This document shows, in pieces, positions 11,601-25,500 of a stretch of DNA of 64,000 bases. The stretch's first letter is position 1. Every line of letters begins with the position of its first letter. Source of the stretch: Girardinichthys multiradiatus (taxonomy: Eukaryota > Chordata > Actinopteri > Cyprinodontiformes > Goodeidae); assembly GCF_021462225.1 (NCBI RefSeq), contig NC_061804.1, positions 42,719,975 to 42,783,974 on the forward strand, read 5' to 3'. A program made the translations under genes and the position numbers. Under the pieces are notes generated by a model, which was not told where the DNA came from, did not search any database, and saw only the letters and a program-made list of their open reading frames with translations.

Positions 11601-14600
11601 CATATCATCTATGAGACTATGCTCCTCCTAAAACGAGGTACTGACCCTGTGGAATAGAAGTGTCTGGGTTTACAACCACCAATCCAGGTGCAGCAGATCT
11701 AAGCACCTGTCTGATTTCAGAAAGGCCCATCTTCACCAAACAACCAGTGAACCAGGTGGTGTTGGCAGATGACACAGTGGAGTTCTTCTGCGAGGTGCAT
11801 GGAGATCCCACTCCGACAGTCCGCTGGCGGAGGGAAGAGGGAGAGTTGCCCCGGGGCAGGTACAAAGAAAGCAACACTGGCCTTTTAAAAAATTCATCTC
11901 ACATTCAGATGTTATTTATGGATGCATGAAGAGAAGCTAACACGTGAAAACAACCTCTCTGGGTCCTACTGTTCTCAGAGTTTCTTCAGTCATCTTGTGT
12001 TCCTGTGTTTGCAGATTTGAGATCCGCAGTGACAACAGTCTGCGTCTGAGCCAGGTGCGAGCAGAGGATGAGGGCACCTATACCTGTGTGTCAGAGAACA
12101 GCGTGGGCAAAGCTGAGGCCTCCGGAACCCTCCAAGTGCACGGTAAGACACGTGTTCATACTGCTGCATTTCTCTGGTATGTACCAACACATTCACACAC
12201 AGACTAATAATATAACAGGAAGTTCTGATTAGAAGTTTACATCCAGTCATTATGCTAATGAATGCCATAATATTGTGGGTGTTTTAATAATTTACTTAGA
12301 GGATTCGCTTTTCCAGGTCGCAAGATGTACATCATACAACTTCAACAGTTTCTATAATCTAGAAATGGGAGCACAGGATTGAATGTATTGGGGCTTTTAA
12401 CCATTAAGATCTTATCCACACATGGTCAAAACTCTACTTTAAGACTTAAATATAAAGAGGCACATTTCCACTAATCCCTTAGCAAGTTTCTCCCAACAGG
12501 GTTGTAATTGTAGCTCAGCATGTGACTGCTGTTCTTGGCAGAATTGGGAAAGTTAATTTGAAATGTTTGATTTCATAGCAAGGATGGAACTTTTTAATTT
12601 TCAAAAACATTACGCTTTATGTTAGCCTTCTTTAGCAGTTCTGAAACCGGTTCTGATATTAGTTTTTTTTTGTCTGCCAACTATCTGCATTGCTGTTTAT
12701 TTGAGATTAAGAAATAAAAAAAATTAGAGCTCCTTCTTCATTATTCCACCCATTTTGTACAATACACCAGTACTACTGACAGAAACAGCCCCACAGCATG
12801 ATTCTACCACTACCATGTTTGGCAGATGGTTCCTTCAAACATACATTTTGTCATTATGACCGAATTATTCAATCTTTGTGTTGTCTGACCATAAAATATT
12901 CCCTTAGAAGTCATTTGAAGGCACTTCTCCTTCTTTATTAGACAGAACACCCATTAGTGGTGGCAGCTACAAATTTCCATTTAGCTTGAAGGTGTTACTT
13001 TTGGAGCAGAGACTCAGGACTTCATGGTGATAGTTAAACTGGCTTCAGTTTGGATTGTGGCACTGGTGTTCCAGCGTAGTTCATGGTACACTTGAGCCTT
13101 AGTGGAATCTGGGTGGTTCCTAACAAATTCCTAACAAATAATTAAAAAAATATCCTTCAAACGACAACTTATGGAAGTGTACGATTCTTCTTCTTAGAAC
13201 TTCACTGAGTTCTTTGGGCTTCCAACTCTTTCTTGGTGTTGGTCAGTCCAATTAGAGCTGTCAAATAAAGCTAATAAAACCTGTCCAAAAGAAACTGAGA
13301 GCTGCACTCAAATATAGCCGGTACTGAGAATTATTGGTCTTATCAAGTTAAGACATGTTCAGCAGTCCTTATCACATTATTGTATATTTGTATTTATTTT
13401 TGACTCTGTGTTTATTAGAGAAAATCTAGAGTAAGTTGAAACCTTTTCAGCTCATTCTTCTGTACAAAAATCATTGCAGTTGTATGTTATAAAGCATTCT
13501 ACCCATTACTGTTTTATGAAATGTTTAAAATCCTAGCAATGCAGTGTTTCAGTCTGTTAATTTAAAAAATGTTCAAAGTTAAGTTTATAGCCAGTTGCCA
13601 GCGAATACGTTCTATACGATTCCACTGGTTACACATTGTTAAGTTCAACTAAAAGAGAGATAAAGAGGAAAAATGGATTTTAAAGTCCTTTCAAGCCTAG
13701 ACTCGACATCCCTGCGGACAGACAACTAAGATCAAAAAGCTGTAAAATTGCCTGAGAATAAAGGCAGTCCCTTGAAGAGAATCATGCGGATGAGAAATCT
13801 GTCATTTGCTATGATAAAAGGGAATATTTAGTGTTTTTACTCAGTACAGACACGAGCCTCTACCCACAGAACTGACTGATAGACATGTCAATACACTCCA
13901 ATATGATAACTTTAAGCATGCTTTGACAATCAGAGCAATGAAACACACAGAAAAACACGTTGAACATTTAACTAATAGAAGTTTGTCTCAGAGTGAAGGA
14001 GGAATTCCCAGCAGCTGCTTTTAGACAAATTAAAATTGATTATGGGTGGGTTGTTATAGCCGGGAACATTATGTATAATAGGAATGACAAACACACACAC
14101 ACATGTAAATGAACATGTACATGTACAGAGTGGTACCACAGATCAGAATGTCTCATCTTCACCTATATGTCCACGTTTGGATCATCACTCCTCTTGCTCC
14201 CTGTCCCACTGCTCCTGTCTTTCAGGATCAGCTCTTAAAATTTATTGTAATCATTTCAGTCAAGTTGTGTCAATATTCTTTTTAAATTGAACTCAGCTTG
14301 TATTTAAAGCTAGTTAAACGCATTTTAACAGTCTACATGTTCTGTAATCCCACCTGCATTCTGTGGACGCACACACGGCCCGTTATCTTGGCCGATCCTC
14401 TTGTATGGGGTGAAAGGACAAAGTGATCCAAGCTGTGGGCTTCATGGTTGCGTGTTTGCAGCTGAACTGTGCCGTGAAAGGAGCTTAAGACAGCAGTCTC
14501 TGTGTGTTTATCCGGCAGTATGTAGAGATTTCCAAAGGACTGACATTTCCACATGTAGCATGTTTCATGACAGATGGAGGTTGAAAGCTCAAAAGATAGA

Positions 14601-17600
14601 ACAGTAACTTTGCTTTACTACATTCAGCACTTCCTGTTATCTGCTGTAAGTCTCGCTCTCTCTCACAGCCTGAATGAATCACTGACATTTCATGTCGAAA
14701 TAGTTTCTTTCTAAATAGCTTCTTACAATGTTTTTGCATTATATCTTTATTTTACACACCTCATTGATACTAAAAACAGGGAACTCTCTTATCTCAGTAA
14801 CAACATCCACACAGAAGAGGGTTGTGGTTACTAAAACCTGGTAGCGATTAGATATGGTGCTTTCACTGATTGGAAAAATATAGATTTTTTGAATTTTTGA
14901 TGCATCTCTCATTTCATTCAACGTCATGTGTCACTGCCAGCTCATCTGCTCATTTATCATACTTCTCTTCTCTCCCTCCCCTCCTCACACCTCCTCCTCT
15001 AACATCCCTCCATGGCAGTTGGCCACTCATGTAAGTATTCCATTTCATTCCATCCTTGTATTTGTGTGTTTCTGGGTGAACAATCCTTTTGGGTTGCCAT
15101 GTTTCAGACAGCATCCACTAGTACTGATGCTTGTCTGCCTAAAAGCATAAAAAGATGATCAATTAGCAGTGAAGCACTTCTATGATAAGGAACGAAGGCT
15201 TTTTATTTTCACTACTCCCATGTTGTGTTGTCTTAAGATTGAACCTTAGGAAGTAAGGAACAAGGCTTCCATCAATACCAGGGGTCTTTAATTTCAAAAC
15301 CAAACACTCAGCCTTTGTCAGATGAATTAAAAGGAGGCAATGATGCTGTAGTTTAATTCAGATTAATTCAACGTACTCGAAGAATTCAATTTGCTCTCTG
15401 GGTTGAGTATCAGGATGGGGTCGATGAATCTGAATTCTTTACCATACCCTGTAGTTTTGGCTCTCCAATGTACTAGTGTATGCAGCTTGTTTGCATTCCT
15501 TGAAGACAAACGTGTAATTGAGGTCAGGAGATTAACTGAGTCACAGGCTGTCAGTCGGCTGCTGTTTAGACTACCTAAACTGGAGTCACACTGGTTTTCA
15601 GGAAACACAACAAAGTTGATTCCTGACAGGAGCAGTTCAGTTCCCCACCCCAAAAAAATTTTGTTTGAAAAGATAAAAATTCCATTTTCATCTGTGACAC
15701 ATTTTGTCTGTGTTGCAACAGATAATAGGGGTCATAAAGTAAAAAGTTTCAGCTAATAACACCTTTTAACAATTCATTCAGTAGGTTATGCTGAAGTGAC
15801 ATATTTTAGTGAGTTTATACATGAATCTGTTCTGACCTGTTGGTGTGTTTAATAGAAAGTCTGGTTCTGGTAAGCTAGAAGTCATAAGCTTGTAATGAAC
15901 AGTCAATATTACTTATTTTGAAACTCACAGTGTTAAGACTTAATATTTTGTTGGTAGAAGTGTGTCTGCATGGCAACATTTGCCCACTCTACCTTTGAAA
16001 TGTTCTTCAGATGATTTGGCTAGCCAGGAAATCTGTCCACAGCCTTCCTCAGGTGCTTCCACAGATTTAGCTCCTGTTTAGTTTTGGACAAAGTGGACAG
16101 ATATTTGGAACTGTTGATAATTTTATCCATTTTGACGATAATTCAGTTCCAGCTGAAGAAAAACACCCCAGAGCATGATGCTGCCACTACCACATTTCAC
16201 AGCTGTGTTTTTTGTATTTATGTTATTGTGTTTTATTTACTGCAATCTGTCACCTTTTTGGCCGGGTAACAAAAAAACTTCAATCTATATGACACATTTG
16301 GCCTTGTTAAGTGGTGGATTTAAAAGGTTTTGTGAGATTTAAAGCAGCCCTGGAACTTTGGGAGCCCTATTCCTTCGCTTGGACACATGGAGAATACAGA
16401 AGACTGTTGGAACATGCTGAACACAACTGCTACTAGTCAGACCTTCCTGCATTGCTGTTATCAAACCTTTGGAAGCCTTCCTGACCATTTTTCCATCGTA
16501 TCTTTCATTTTGTCTGTTTTGTGAGGTCACTGTGGTCCCATATTATGACCACTTGTTGAGTATGGTCTTCACGGTAACATGAGTTATAATGCTGTGAATT
16601 TCTTCGTACCCCTCTGATGACTGGTATCTGACTAATAAGATTCTTTGAAAACTTTCCAACTTCTCTGCCAATCTGACTTTAAGAACATTGCAGAAAAATG
16701 CTTCAAGGATTTAGGTTGTGGTTTAGGACACTTATGCAACCAGGCAACTGTGTGTTTTATTTTCACACTGCTCCACACAGATGTCATTATTTTCCAGTTG
16801 AACAATATAACATATGTTGCATTAAAGGTGGGAAAACCTAACTAAATTATTTATCTAGTTTTTAAGTCAAAGAAACCGTCCATTTTACCAGAAATATGTG
16901 TACCTTTGAACGTTACACCATTTTGCTGTCAAACCCATTTTCAGTGGGTTTATTGCAGAAATGGTTAGTGGATGGTGCAGAAAATGCCACTCCAGATTTG
17001 TAAACATGTGAAAGAATACATTGAGAGTACACACACATGTTCAGAGTTCACATACGTGTTGGTTCCGCCATGATCCAAATTAATCCTCTAATCTTACACT
17101 TGATTGAATCTATGTGCTTCCAAATGGATCCTAATACTCAGAGTTAGAGAGAAACCAGTAGCGCAACTCTGAATTTAGGGCTTAACCAACATATGTATTT
17201 ATTTGTTCAGTAAGTCTTTTGGATTACTAATTTAGATATTAAAATCAAATGTTATTGAAAAAGATTGGCAAAAACAAGATTACATAGAGAATAAAAGGTA
17301 ATCATATTTTTGCTCTAATTTTGAAGACCTGTGAGGCTTCGAAATGATATTCTACTCAGAGGAGGAAAGAGGACTGACCATCGGAATTTTCTTCATCCCA
17401 TTTCCCACCCAGTACCCCCTCAGGTGCTGTTACTTTAAATAATAACCAAAGTGCTGCTTCTGCAGCATTTCTGGTGCTATTTTAAGCATCATCATTCTTT
17501 AAAACACTGTATTGATGTTGGATAAATAAGTCGGAGTCCAGGGCAAAAAAGGCCAACTTCCAATCAAATTTAAGCTCAGATGAATTATAGCCTGACTGCA

Positions 17601-20600
17601 TCGCTCCCTGGAAAATAACCACATCCTTAATGATCATCTGGGAGTAAAAACATCTGTTTGCATGTAAGAGTCGGAGGTGTTATATGATAGGAAGAAGCAG
17701 GGGTAGCTGTAGCCTAGAAGAGTGTTTATTTGACTGAACATGTGTGAAACAGTGTCTGAATCAGTGTGGGACTGTGACAGCTGCCGGTCACATCTAAACC
17801 CCCAGAAGAGCTCCTGCTGGGAGTGTGTGTGTGTGTGTGTGTGTGTGTTTAACCATGTGCCTCGCGTGTGTCTGTTATGTCAGGCATGCATGCACAGGAG
17901 AAGGGGGGTGGGGGGCATCCTCTGGCTGTGATCACTTTGTCTGCCTTTGCTGTGTGATTCAACAACACAGTGAGTTCATACAGCAGCGACGGAACAATCT
18001 CACACACTCTGATCTCTCTGAGCGGCTGCACAGTATGTGGTGAGCAGCTGAGCCCAATAAGTAGTTTTAGGTTCAATTGGTCAATTTCTGCTTCTTCTGC
18101 AAACGCTTAGAAATTGTGATATTTTAAAAATGTGTTGTATGGCTCAGATTATGGAAGACTAGACTCTGTAGATTTTAGGATTAATAATATCCAACCAGTT
18201 AGCAACTTACAGTAAATACTCTGCAGACAGGACCATCTGTTCAGACTTTATTCTTGAGTCTGCTCTGGGTTTCCAGACAGAACAGAACTAGTCTCCACCA
18301 GTCTGCTGATAACAAAGAGTATCTTATAAAAACCTGTATTTTTAGATTGTTATGGAAAGCCTGTGTTCTTATCTCCTTGGTAAAAACAAAAAGTAATATG
18401 AAAAACTTTTGACTCCCTGGGATTTTTTGAAACAATGTTAAACAGAATTTCTGTTAAAAGTTGTAAAAAACTCCAAACTATTTTTAGTTTAAGTAGGATT
18501 TTAAGAGCACATTCATTAAACAAGAATACAGATTCCAGGTCAAAAACATAAAAAAATGAAATATTCAGAGCCAGAATCCCATGATTAAGATGTGCTATCA
18601 ATGATATCATAGCCTAGATACTCTCACCATTTATAAAATGTGTTTGCAGGATCCACATGAGGCACTAGTTGGGAATCACAAGTAAAGATGCCTTCACATT
18701 GTTTCTTTTTTCAGCACATAGGTTTGTTAATTGGTTATTATTGCTTCAGCTATGAGTGGCCATGAGTGCAGCCTGGCTTGGCTGAAACTCAGACTCGGCT
18801 ACAATATCAGATCTATAGACTAGTGCTGGAGTGTTAGAGACTTAAAGCTGTAGAACTTTGTCATCAGACAGCAGCTTATATCAGACAATCTCCCATAATT
18901 TTTAAGAAGTTTTTAAATCTAATGCTTAGTTTGTGGATTGTAATCCTTAAAATGTTGTTGAGTCATAATTCAGCAACAACCATGTTTAAAAAAAAGATTT
19001 AAAATCTTTGTCCTGGGAGGCAACTACACCTTCTTAGCCTCTGCTGCATCAAGGGAGATTTTTACAAGTCTTATGTGCAGAGTGAAAAGGTGAAAACCAA
19101 ACTCTCACTCTTCCAACTATAAAAACAATTCCATTTACTGCTTCCTGATTTATCACATTGATAATCGTGCCTTTTCTTGTCACATCAATCCAAGGAAGCA
19201 CAATACAACAGAAAAAACAACAAATGCTTTTTCTCCAATTACCTTAATAGGAAGAACAGGATACTGAAGGTGTTTTGTGCACAACGGACAACATTTCCTG
19301 TCCACAGTAAAGTGAGGACTAGTGTCTGAATAAACATCCACTGAAACGTTTAAAATAGGCTGTACATTTTAGCATTTCAACATAACTGTTCCAGCATCAT
19401 CATCAGTCATCTCAGGCTGTATCCATGTCGAAATATTTAGCATCTGAAAAGGGTTCTCAGTTCGTAATGAACTCTAATGTGTCTTGTCTCTCAAATCCAG
19501 TCTCAACCAGGCATTTACACTTAATTTTAGACTTTACTGGCCGTTTCACAAGAAAAAAAACTGAATTATAGCAACACTATAATTAACCAACTATTTGCAG
19601 AATTGTTCTGATTATAGAGGAAACATTTGGTTCCTATCTGACTAAAACACACACATTCAGAGTAACTTAGAGATTCACACTCCAACCAGATTTTCCTCCT
19701 TTTAACTGACAGTTCTTGTCTGGAATGTTATGGAAATCCGACATGCAGCCCATGTCTATTTCTACCTCCATCCTGGCAGGTCGGCGCTCCATGTGTTTAA
19801 CAATTCTGGCAACAGTGCCTTTAGAAAACATGTCTCTAAACTCAGTTACAGGCTTTTCTTATGGACATCCATGACTTATCGTCATAAATGTGCCATTATC
19901 TATACAGATAGAATTTATATATTATATGTGTAATTGTGCAAAATAGTTATTTGCTGTCGTTGATCAGAGCCTGTTAGGAGACACTGGTGCACCAAAAAGC
20001 ATGCAGCTCTGACACTTAAATAACTCCACAAGTGACACGCAGACATTGTTTGCTGATTCTTGTCATGTATATTTCAGTGACTCTGTTACGATCTATATCC
20101 CCCTTTCAGTCCCAAGTGCGGATGCTAATGTTCCTTGCTGCCCTAAATCTAAGGCTCAGTGTCGTGCCAAGTGCACCCATTATTGCTAATTATTTATTGC
20201 AGCCTCAGGCGACACGCCAGCTTGCCTCCTCCAATCAAACATTGTTATTCTGCAGACAGGGCTATGCGGTGCACCAAAGGCAGCATGTTCATTTCACACA
20301 ACTATACATTTCTTTTAAAAAGTTTTGTTTTGTAAGAAGTTAAATGCGTTTTGGCTTTTCTTTCCCTAAAATGGCCTTCAAAGCACATGGCTTTAATGTT
20401 GGATATGTTCTCCTGTTTGTTCTTCATACAGCATATATGTGTGTGTGTGCGTGTGTGTGTGTGCCTGGAGATGGATTACATAAAGAATGAGTATTACACT
20501 GCATTTCTTTAATATTTCAGGCCTTACATCAGACTGTACAGGAAGCTGCTCCTTGAATTAGCGAGGGAGCAAAGGCGAACACTTCCATATTACTTTCTCA

Positions 20601-22547
20601 TGTTCAGATAAAACACACAGGGGTGTATGTGTAGACATTGACCTTTAGGGTGAACAGAGAGCTGCCTCTTTGACCCCTGGACATGACCCTCACCAGCTCA
20701 GCCAAGACCCCCCCTGAGCTGGGATTTATCCCCCTGTTGACACATGGATCTCCTCCTGCTGAGCCGAGAGGCCTGGGAAGGAAGCAGCCTCCAGGTTGGG
20801 TAATAAAACTTGGATCTGGGGTATTCCTGCTCAGTATGAGGGGGAGTTATTTACGGGGAATAAGCTATTTAGTGATAGGGATGGAGAAACGACAACAGTT
20901 TACATCAATCTGCCTTTAGTTCCAGTTTCCTGACTTTTTTTCATTTATCTTTATTGTCAAAGCTGCTTTTTACAATTTTAATAGTTCAAACTGTGACCCC
21001 CAACCCATCAAGTGCAGATGGGAAATGAAAGACTGGCCATTTTGGACATACCTCACATCAGTCAGATTTTCAACCCAGCTGTGTGTCAGTGATGTGTTCC
21101 ACAAATGTTTTTGTTTGCTCTTTTCTGAACATCAGTCTTTGGACTGAGGTGTTTGAAGAAAACAGTGTTTCATGTTTACTTCATCTAGAACATTTAAGAT
21201 GGGATTTTAGGTTCTACCATTAACAGCTTTTCTAAATGAAGCATCCAAATAGGAAACTTGGTCATTCTGTCCCCTGACTGCACATTCTGCTGCTTCCCTC
21301 TCTGTTGAATGGCTCTCCTCCTTCCTGTCGTCCTGTCTGTCTGTGTGCTTCTATGCTAATCGAGGTGAGAATGAAAGAGAAGCAGGAGATCAGGTGGGAA
21401 GATGAGAAATCAATTAGGACTGTTGGAGGGCATCATTATGCATTCACACCCCCTCTGTGGAGGAAGGCCTGTCACTTTGCTACAGAATCAATACAAATCA
21501 AAAAGGTGTGTGTGTGTGCTCATATGCACACACACACACACAGACATGCACATACCTTACACACACCAACAGCAGAATAAAAGTAAGAAAGCCTGCCATT
21601 TATCTGCAGCCCTTTTCTCCTCCTGCTTGACACAAGTTCAAAGACATCTGATTAGCCTCATCACAGAGGTGACCCACAAACCTGGATTGAGACGGCGTGA
21701 TGCAGAGCTGGTCTTACTGCAACAGAGGGGAAACCATGGCTTGTATTTGACGCACTAAATATGTATCGTTGGTTGGAGCTAAACCAACCAGGGTTGATTT
21801 GGACCTTTTATCCTGTTAGAAATTATTCAGTTGGAGTCATTTTAGTTTATTATATAGCAAATCGTCACAACACGTCATCTCAAGGCACTTTACAGCACAA
21901 ACAGATCCAATTCAGATCAAACTAGTATATAGCAATATGCAAGTGAATAAGTCCAGTTCATCCCAATATAGTCCAATTTATACAGACAGATTTAATCACA
22001 TACAGTCCGATCCGCTTTAAACGGACCAGAGTTCGTTTCCCCCCTTGGTCCGGACCTTTTTTGGAGGTGTGAATACACTCAAGCGAACCCTGGTCGGTAC
22101 CAAACAACCAGACCGAGACCCACTTTTAGAGGTGGTCTCGGTCCGCATCCGACAGTCGGTCCAATCAGAGGGTGATGCAGGCACAGCAAATGCCTTGTGG
22201 ATAAAACAGAAAGCATTACCAGCTAGAGGTGTAACGATACATCAAGCCTATGTGATATCATGGCTAATATTATGTGACCAAATGTGGCATAAGGTACATT
22301 TCCCAGCACCGGGGTGGCTGATCTGTATGGGTACCTACAGTCATTCAAACCCAAAATACGAAACCTACAAAATTCTGCTTCTTACTGCTTTGACTGATTG
22401 TCAGACACTAGCAATGCTGTCTGTTCTATATGTACCAGTTCTTAGCAGCGGCATCCAGTGAACCCATATCAGACCGTTCTTGGAGTTTATATTGGTGCTT
22501 AGATGTGTTTCTATGTGTGTAAAGTGGAATATTCTGTCAGAACATAA

Positions 22548-22578
<31 letters not shown>

Positions 22579-25500
22579 TTTTCCAGCAGAATTTGACAGG
22601 AGACAGCAATGAAGTTTATCTTTGAGCTTTTTTAATTTTTGATTGCATTTAGCTTGATTTCAGCATCTAGGATTATTTGAATCGGTCAATTGAATTTTTA
22701 GATTAAGAAATTCCTGTCATGCTTTTTGTCTGACCTTCAGGAACCATAACAGAAGAATTTTGTAAAACTAGTCCCTGACGATCCTGATTGAAATGCAGCC
22801 TCCTGAAAGTGGAAGCAGAATACAGGTTTGGGTTTTGGAATGGCAGTTTGTTGCGCTTGTGTCGACACTGCCAGGTTAGCTCTGATATCTTGTTTTCTGT
22901 GAGACAAAGTGACAGAGCGGTGGAACATCGTGCATCAGGTTTACTGACAGTCAGTGTTATGTATGAGTGCATATGTCTAACTGTATATGTGTGTTTGTGT
23001 CTGACAGGTAAGAAGGAGTTTGACAGTCGTCAGTTAGTTGTTGTCATCACTGTTAGCCTGTCGGCTCATGCACTCAGCTCCACTGCAGGGATATAATCTG
23101 ACATGCATGAAGGATACCATGGAAATATTTCCAGTTCTAAGTTTGCCTTTTTGTCTTTTTTTCTATCTTGCAGTGCCTCCTCAGATTGTTGTCCGGCCAC
23201 GAGACCAGATCACAGCCCCAGGTCGGACCATAACCTTCCTCTGCGGTACCAAGGGAAACCCTCCGCCTGCAGTCTTCTGGCAAAAAGAAGGCAGTCAGGT
23301 GAGAAAGAGCCTGTCTGATGCATCACAGTAAACAGTAAAACACCTTCTGTTCTGAATAAATGTGTCCTCTGAGGCCTTTGGCAGTCTCCCTGGCAGTTTG
23401 AGTTTGACAGTAGCTGCATGGAGAACCGAGTCTGAGCAGTGCGGTGGACTGCTGGTTAATGGAGCTCAGATTGTTGATTGTGGTCATGGGCCACTTTACA
23501 GAAAAGTAGCTTCTATTTTAAATGGATTTCATCAGGTATTCAGAGACACTTAATAATTGAAATGAAACAGTTATAAAGGCAGATGGTCTGAATCAAGAAG
23601 CATGTCACACCAAAAGCTGCAATCAAAGACATATAGTCCATCAGTTTTGCTTTGCTTTTTATTTTTCTTTCATTGGGGACATAATGAGGTCAAAGTATTT
23701 CATGTTATGTCTCGTTATCTTTGGTTTTACTTGTTGATGTGATTACAATACTAAGAGCTTAAGTAGAAGACAACTGGACTTCTATTGTTCTTTGAAGAGG
23801 GTTCACCAATCCAAATTATTCTATACATTAGACTAAAAATAGATGGGGGGTGTGGGTCCAGCTGCCTTGCAGCAACAAGGTTCTGCATTCAAATCCCATG
23901 TTCTACCTGTGCATGTGTGGGTTCTCTCCGGGTACTCTGGCCACCTCCAACATCCTGTCAACTGTTAGGTTAATTGGTCTCTATAACTTGCCCTTCGGCA
24001 TGAGTGTGTGTGCATGGTTGTCTGTCCTGCTTCTCTATGGTGACCTGTAATGGACCGGTGACCTTCCAGGTCTCTCGCCCACTAATCACTGCCTCCCCGC
24101 GACCCTGCAAGGACAAACGGGTATAGTCATTATTGTGTTGTATGTTATATAGCCAATGGAAATTTTTATCTCTGGTTGGATTTTTTTCTGTTCTATTCAA
24201 TTTTATTTAATTCTATTCTATCCTATTCTAAATTCAGTACAGTTAAAACCCACAGTTGGAAAATAAGATACAAGAGCTCATATTAGTGCTATTATGATTT
24301 TTTTTTTTATTGAGGCATAGTGTTTTATTGTTATCAGATTCAGTTAAAAGTTTATTAAGACCATTTGGAATAATTTCTTGTTGTTATCATTTAGCCTACT
24401 TCATGTTGTCAGACGGGTTCTATACAAGTGATTTTTTGATTCTAAAGGTACGGCAGTGTTCAGGTCTGGCTGTGGCTACTAAAACTAAACTCAATTTTCC
24501 ATAAAACACTAAATCTGATTTAACTTATGATTTAGGCAGGGAGACATTACATTTTCCACAGAAGGCCAAGGTTGTTTGGACAACCTTTTGCCCTTATAAA
24601 TGAAATCATCATTGGCATTTATTTTCTGTTGAGGATATCCTTGTCTGAAATTATTGATGACCTGAAACATTCAAGTGTGACAAAAAAAAAAAAAAAAAAC
24701 AAAAACAGAAGAAATCAGTGAGGGACCAAATTGTTTTCCCCTGCTCTTCGGTTCTTCTCTGCCATCCTCCCTTTCATCGTCGGTAGCTATGTGCTGCAGT
24801 TTAGAGCCACTCTAACAGACACAGTATACACACTTCACATTCCCATCATCCAGCTGGTGCATTATTCACCAAAGCATGAGTCTGCACCGGCCTGTATGTC
24901 TTCAGAAGCTTGTGTGTGTATTGAATGGTGAGTGTGATAAGCATTACAGCCTGCTGGAATCCTAAGAAAAACCATGAGAGTGAGAGTGCGTGGGTGCTCA
25001 CAGCGTGGCTCTCCAGTATAGATTATAGGGAAGTGCAAACGAGATTGGAGGAGGTCTGAAAAATGTGTGTGGGAGAGTAGGTGTGGAGGACAGAGATAAA
25101 GAGGAGAAAGCACCAAGTGGAAAGAACAAGGAGGAGAGAGAATATGTGGGAAGCATCTTGGGAGTGAGTGCAGGTTGCACTCTGGCAGAAGTTGGAGAGG
25201 GTTCAGAGTTTATACTTCATGTTGAGGTGAGCTACAGTGGTGCAGAGTCTACACACCCCTGTTCACGTTCCGGGTCTTTCTGACCAAGATAAATAACATC
25301 GAAACTTTTTCCTGCTTTACTGTGACTTAAACTGAACTGAATCTAAATAAAAACCAGGCACACCAGTAAGAGAGAACAACATTAAAAAATAAAGGCTGCA
25401 ATAACCTAACTAATACCGTACCTTGTTGAAGCAACTTTTAACTTCATTTCAGTATTGTCTTCTTGAGATTCCACCTGCCCTCAGATATATTGATGAACCT

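Larger units (their letters stand above)
12143..23173 (+). other. Long robo3 intron between Ig3 and Ig4 (11 kb)
   Basis: Contains two Tc1 fossils (12231-13345, 15940-16860), a partial MITE (22005-22170), and GT, AT and GT/CA tracts. I recognise no exon. 13350-15930, 16870-17800 and 17860-21480 show no clear element. 20110-20290 and 17560-17660 are somewhat GC-balanced and could be conserved non-coding DNA, but only by guess. Confidence 0.55.

Noticed and set aside
22045..22461. 138-codon open frame
   Set aside because: Starts inside the partial MITE and carries no known domain.
22571..22586. Poly-T plus CCAG resembling a splice acceptor
   Set aside because: No frame with Robo similarity follows; it is the end of an AT/T microsatellite.
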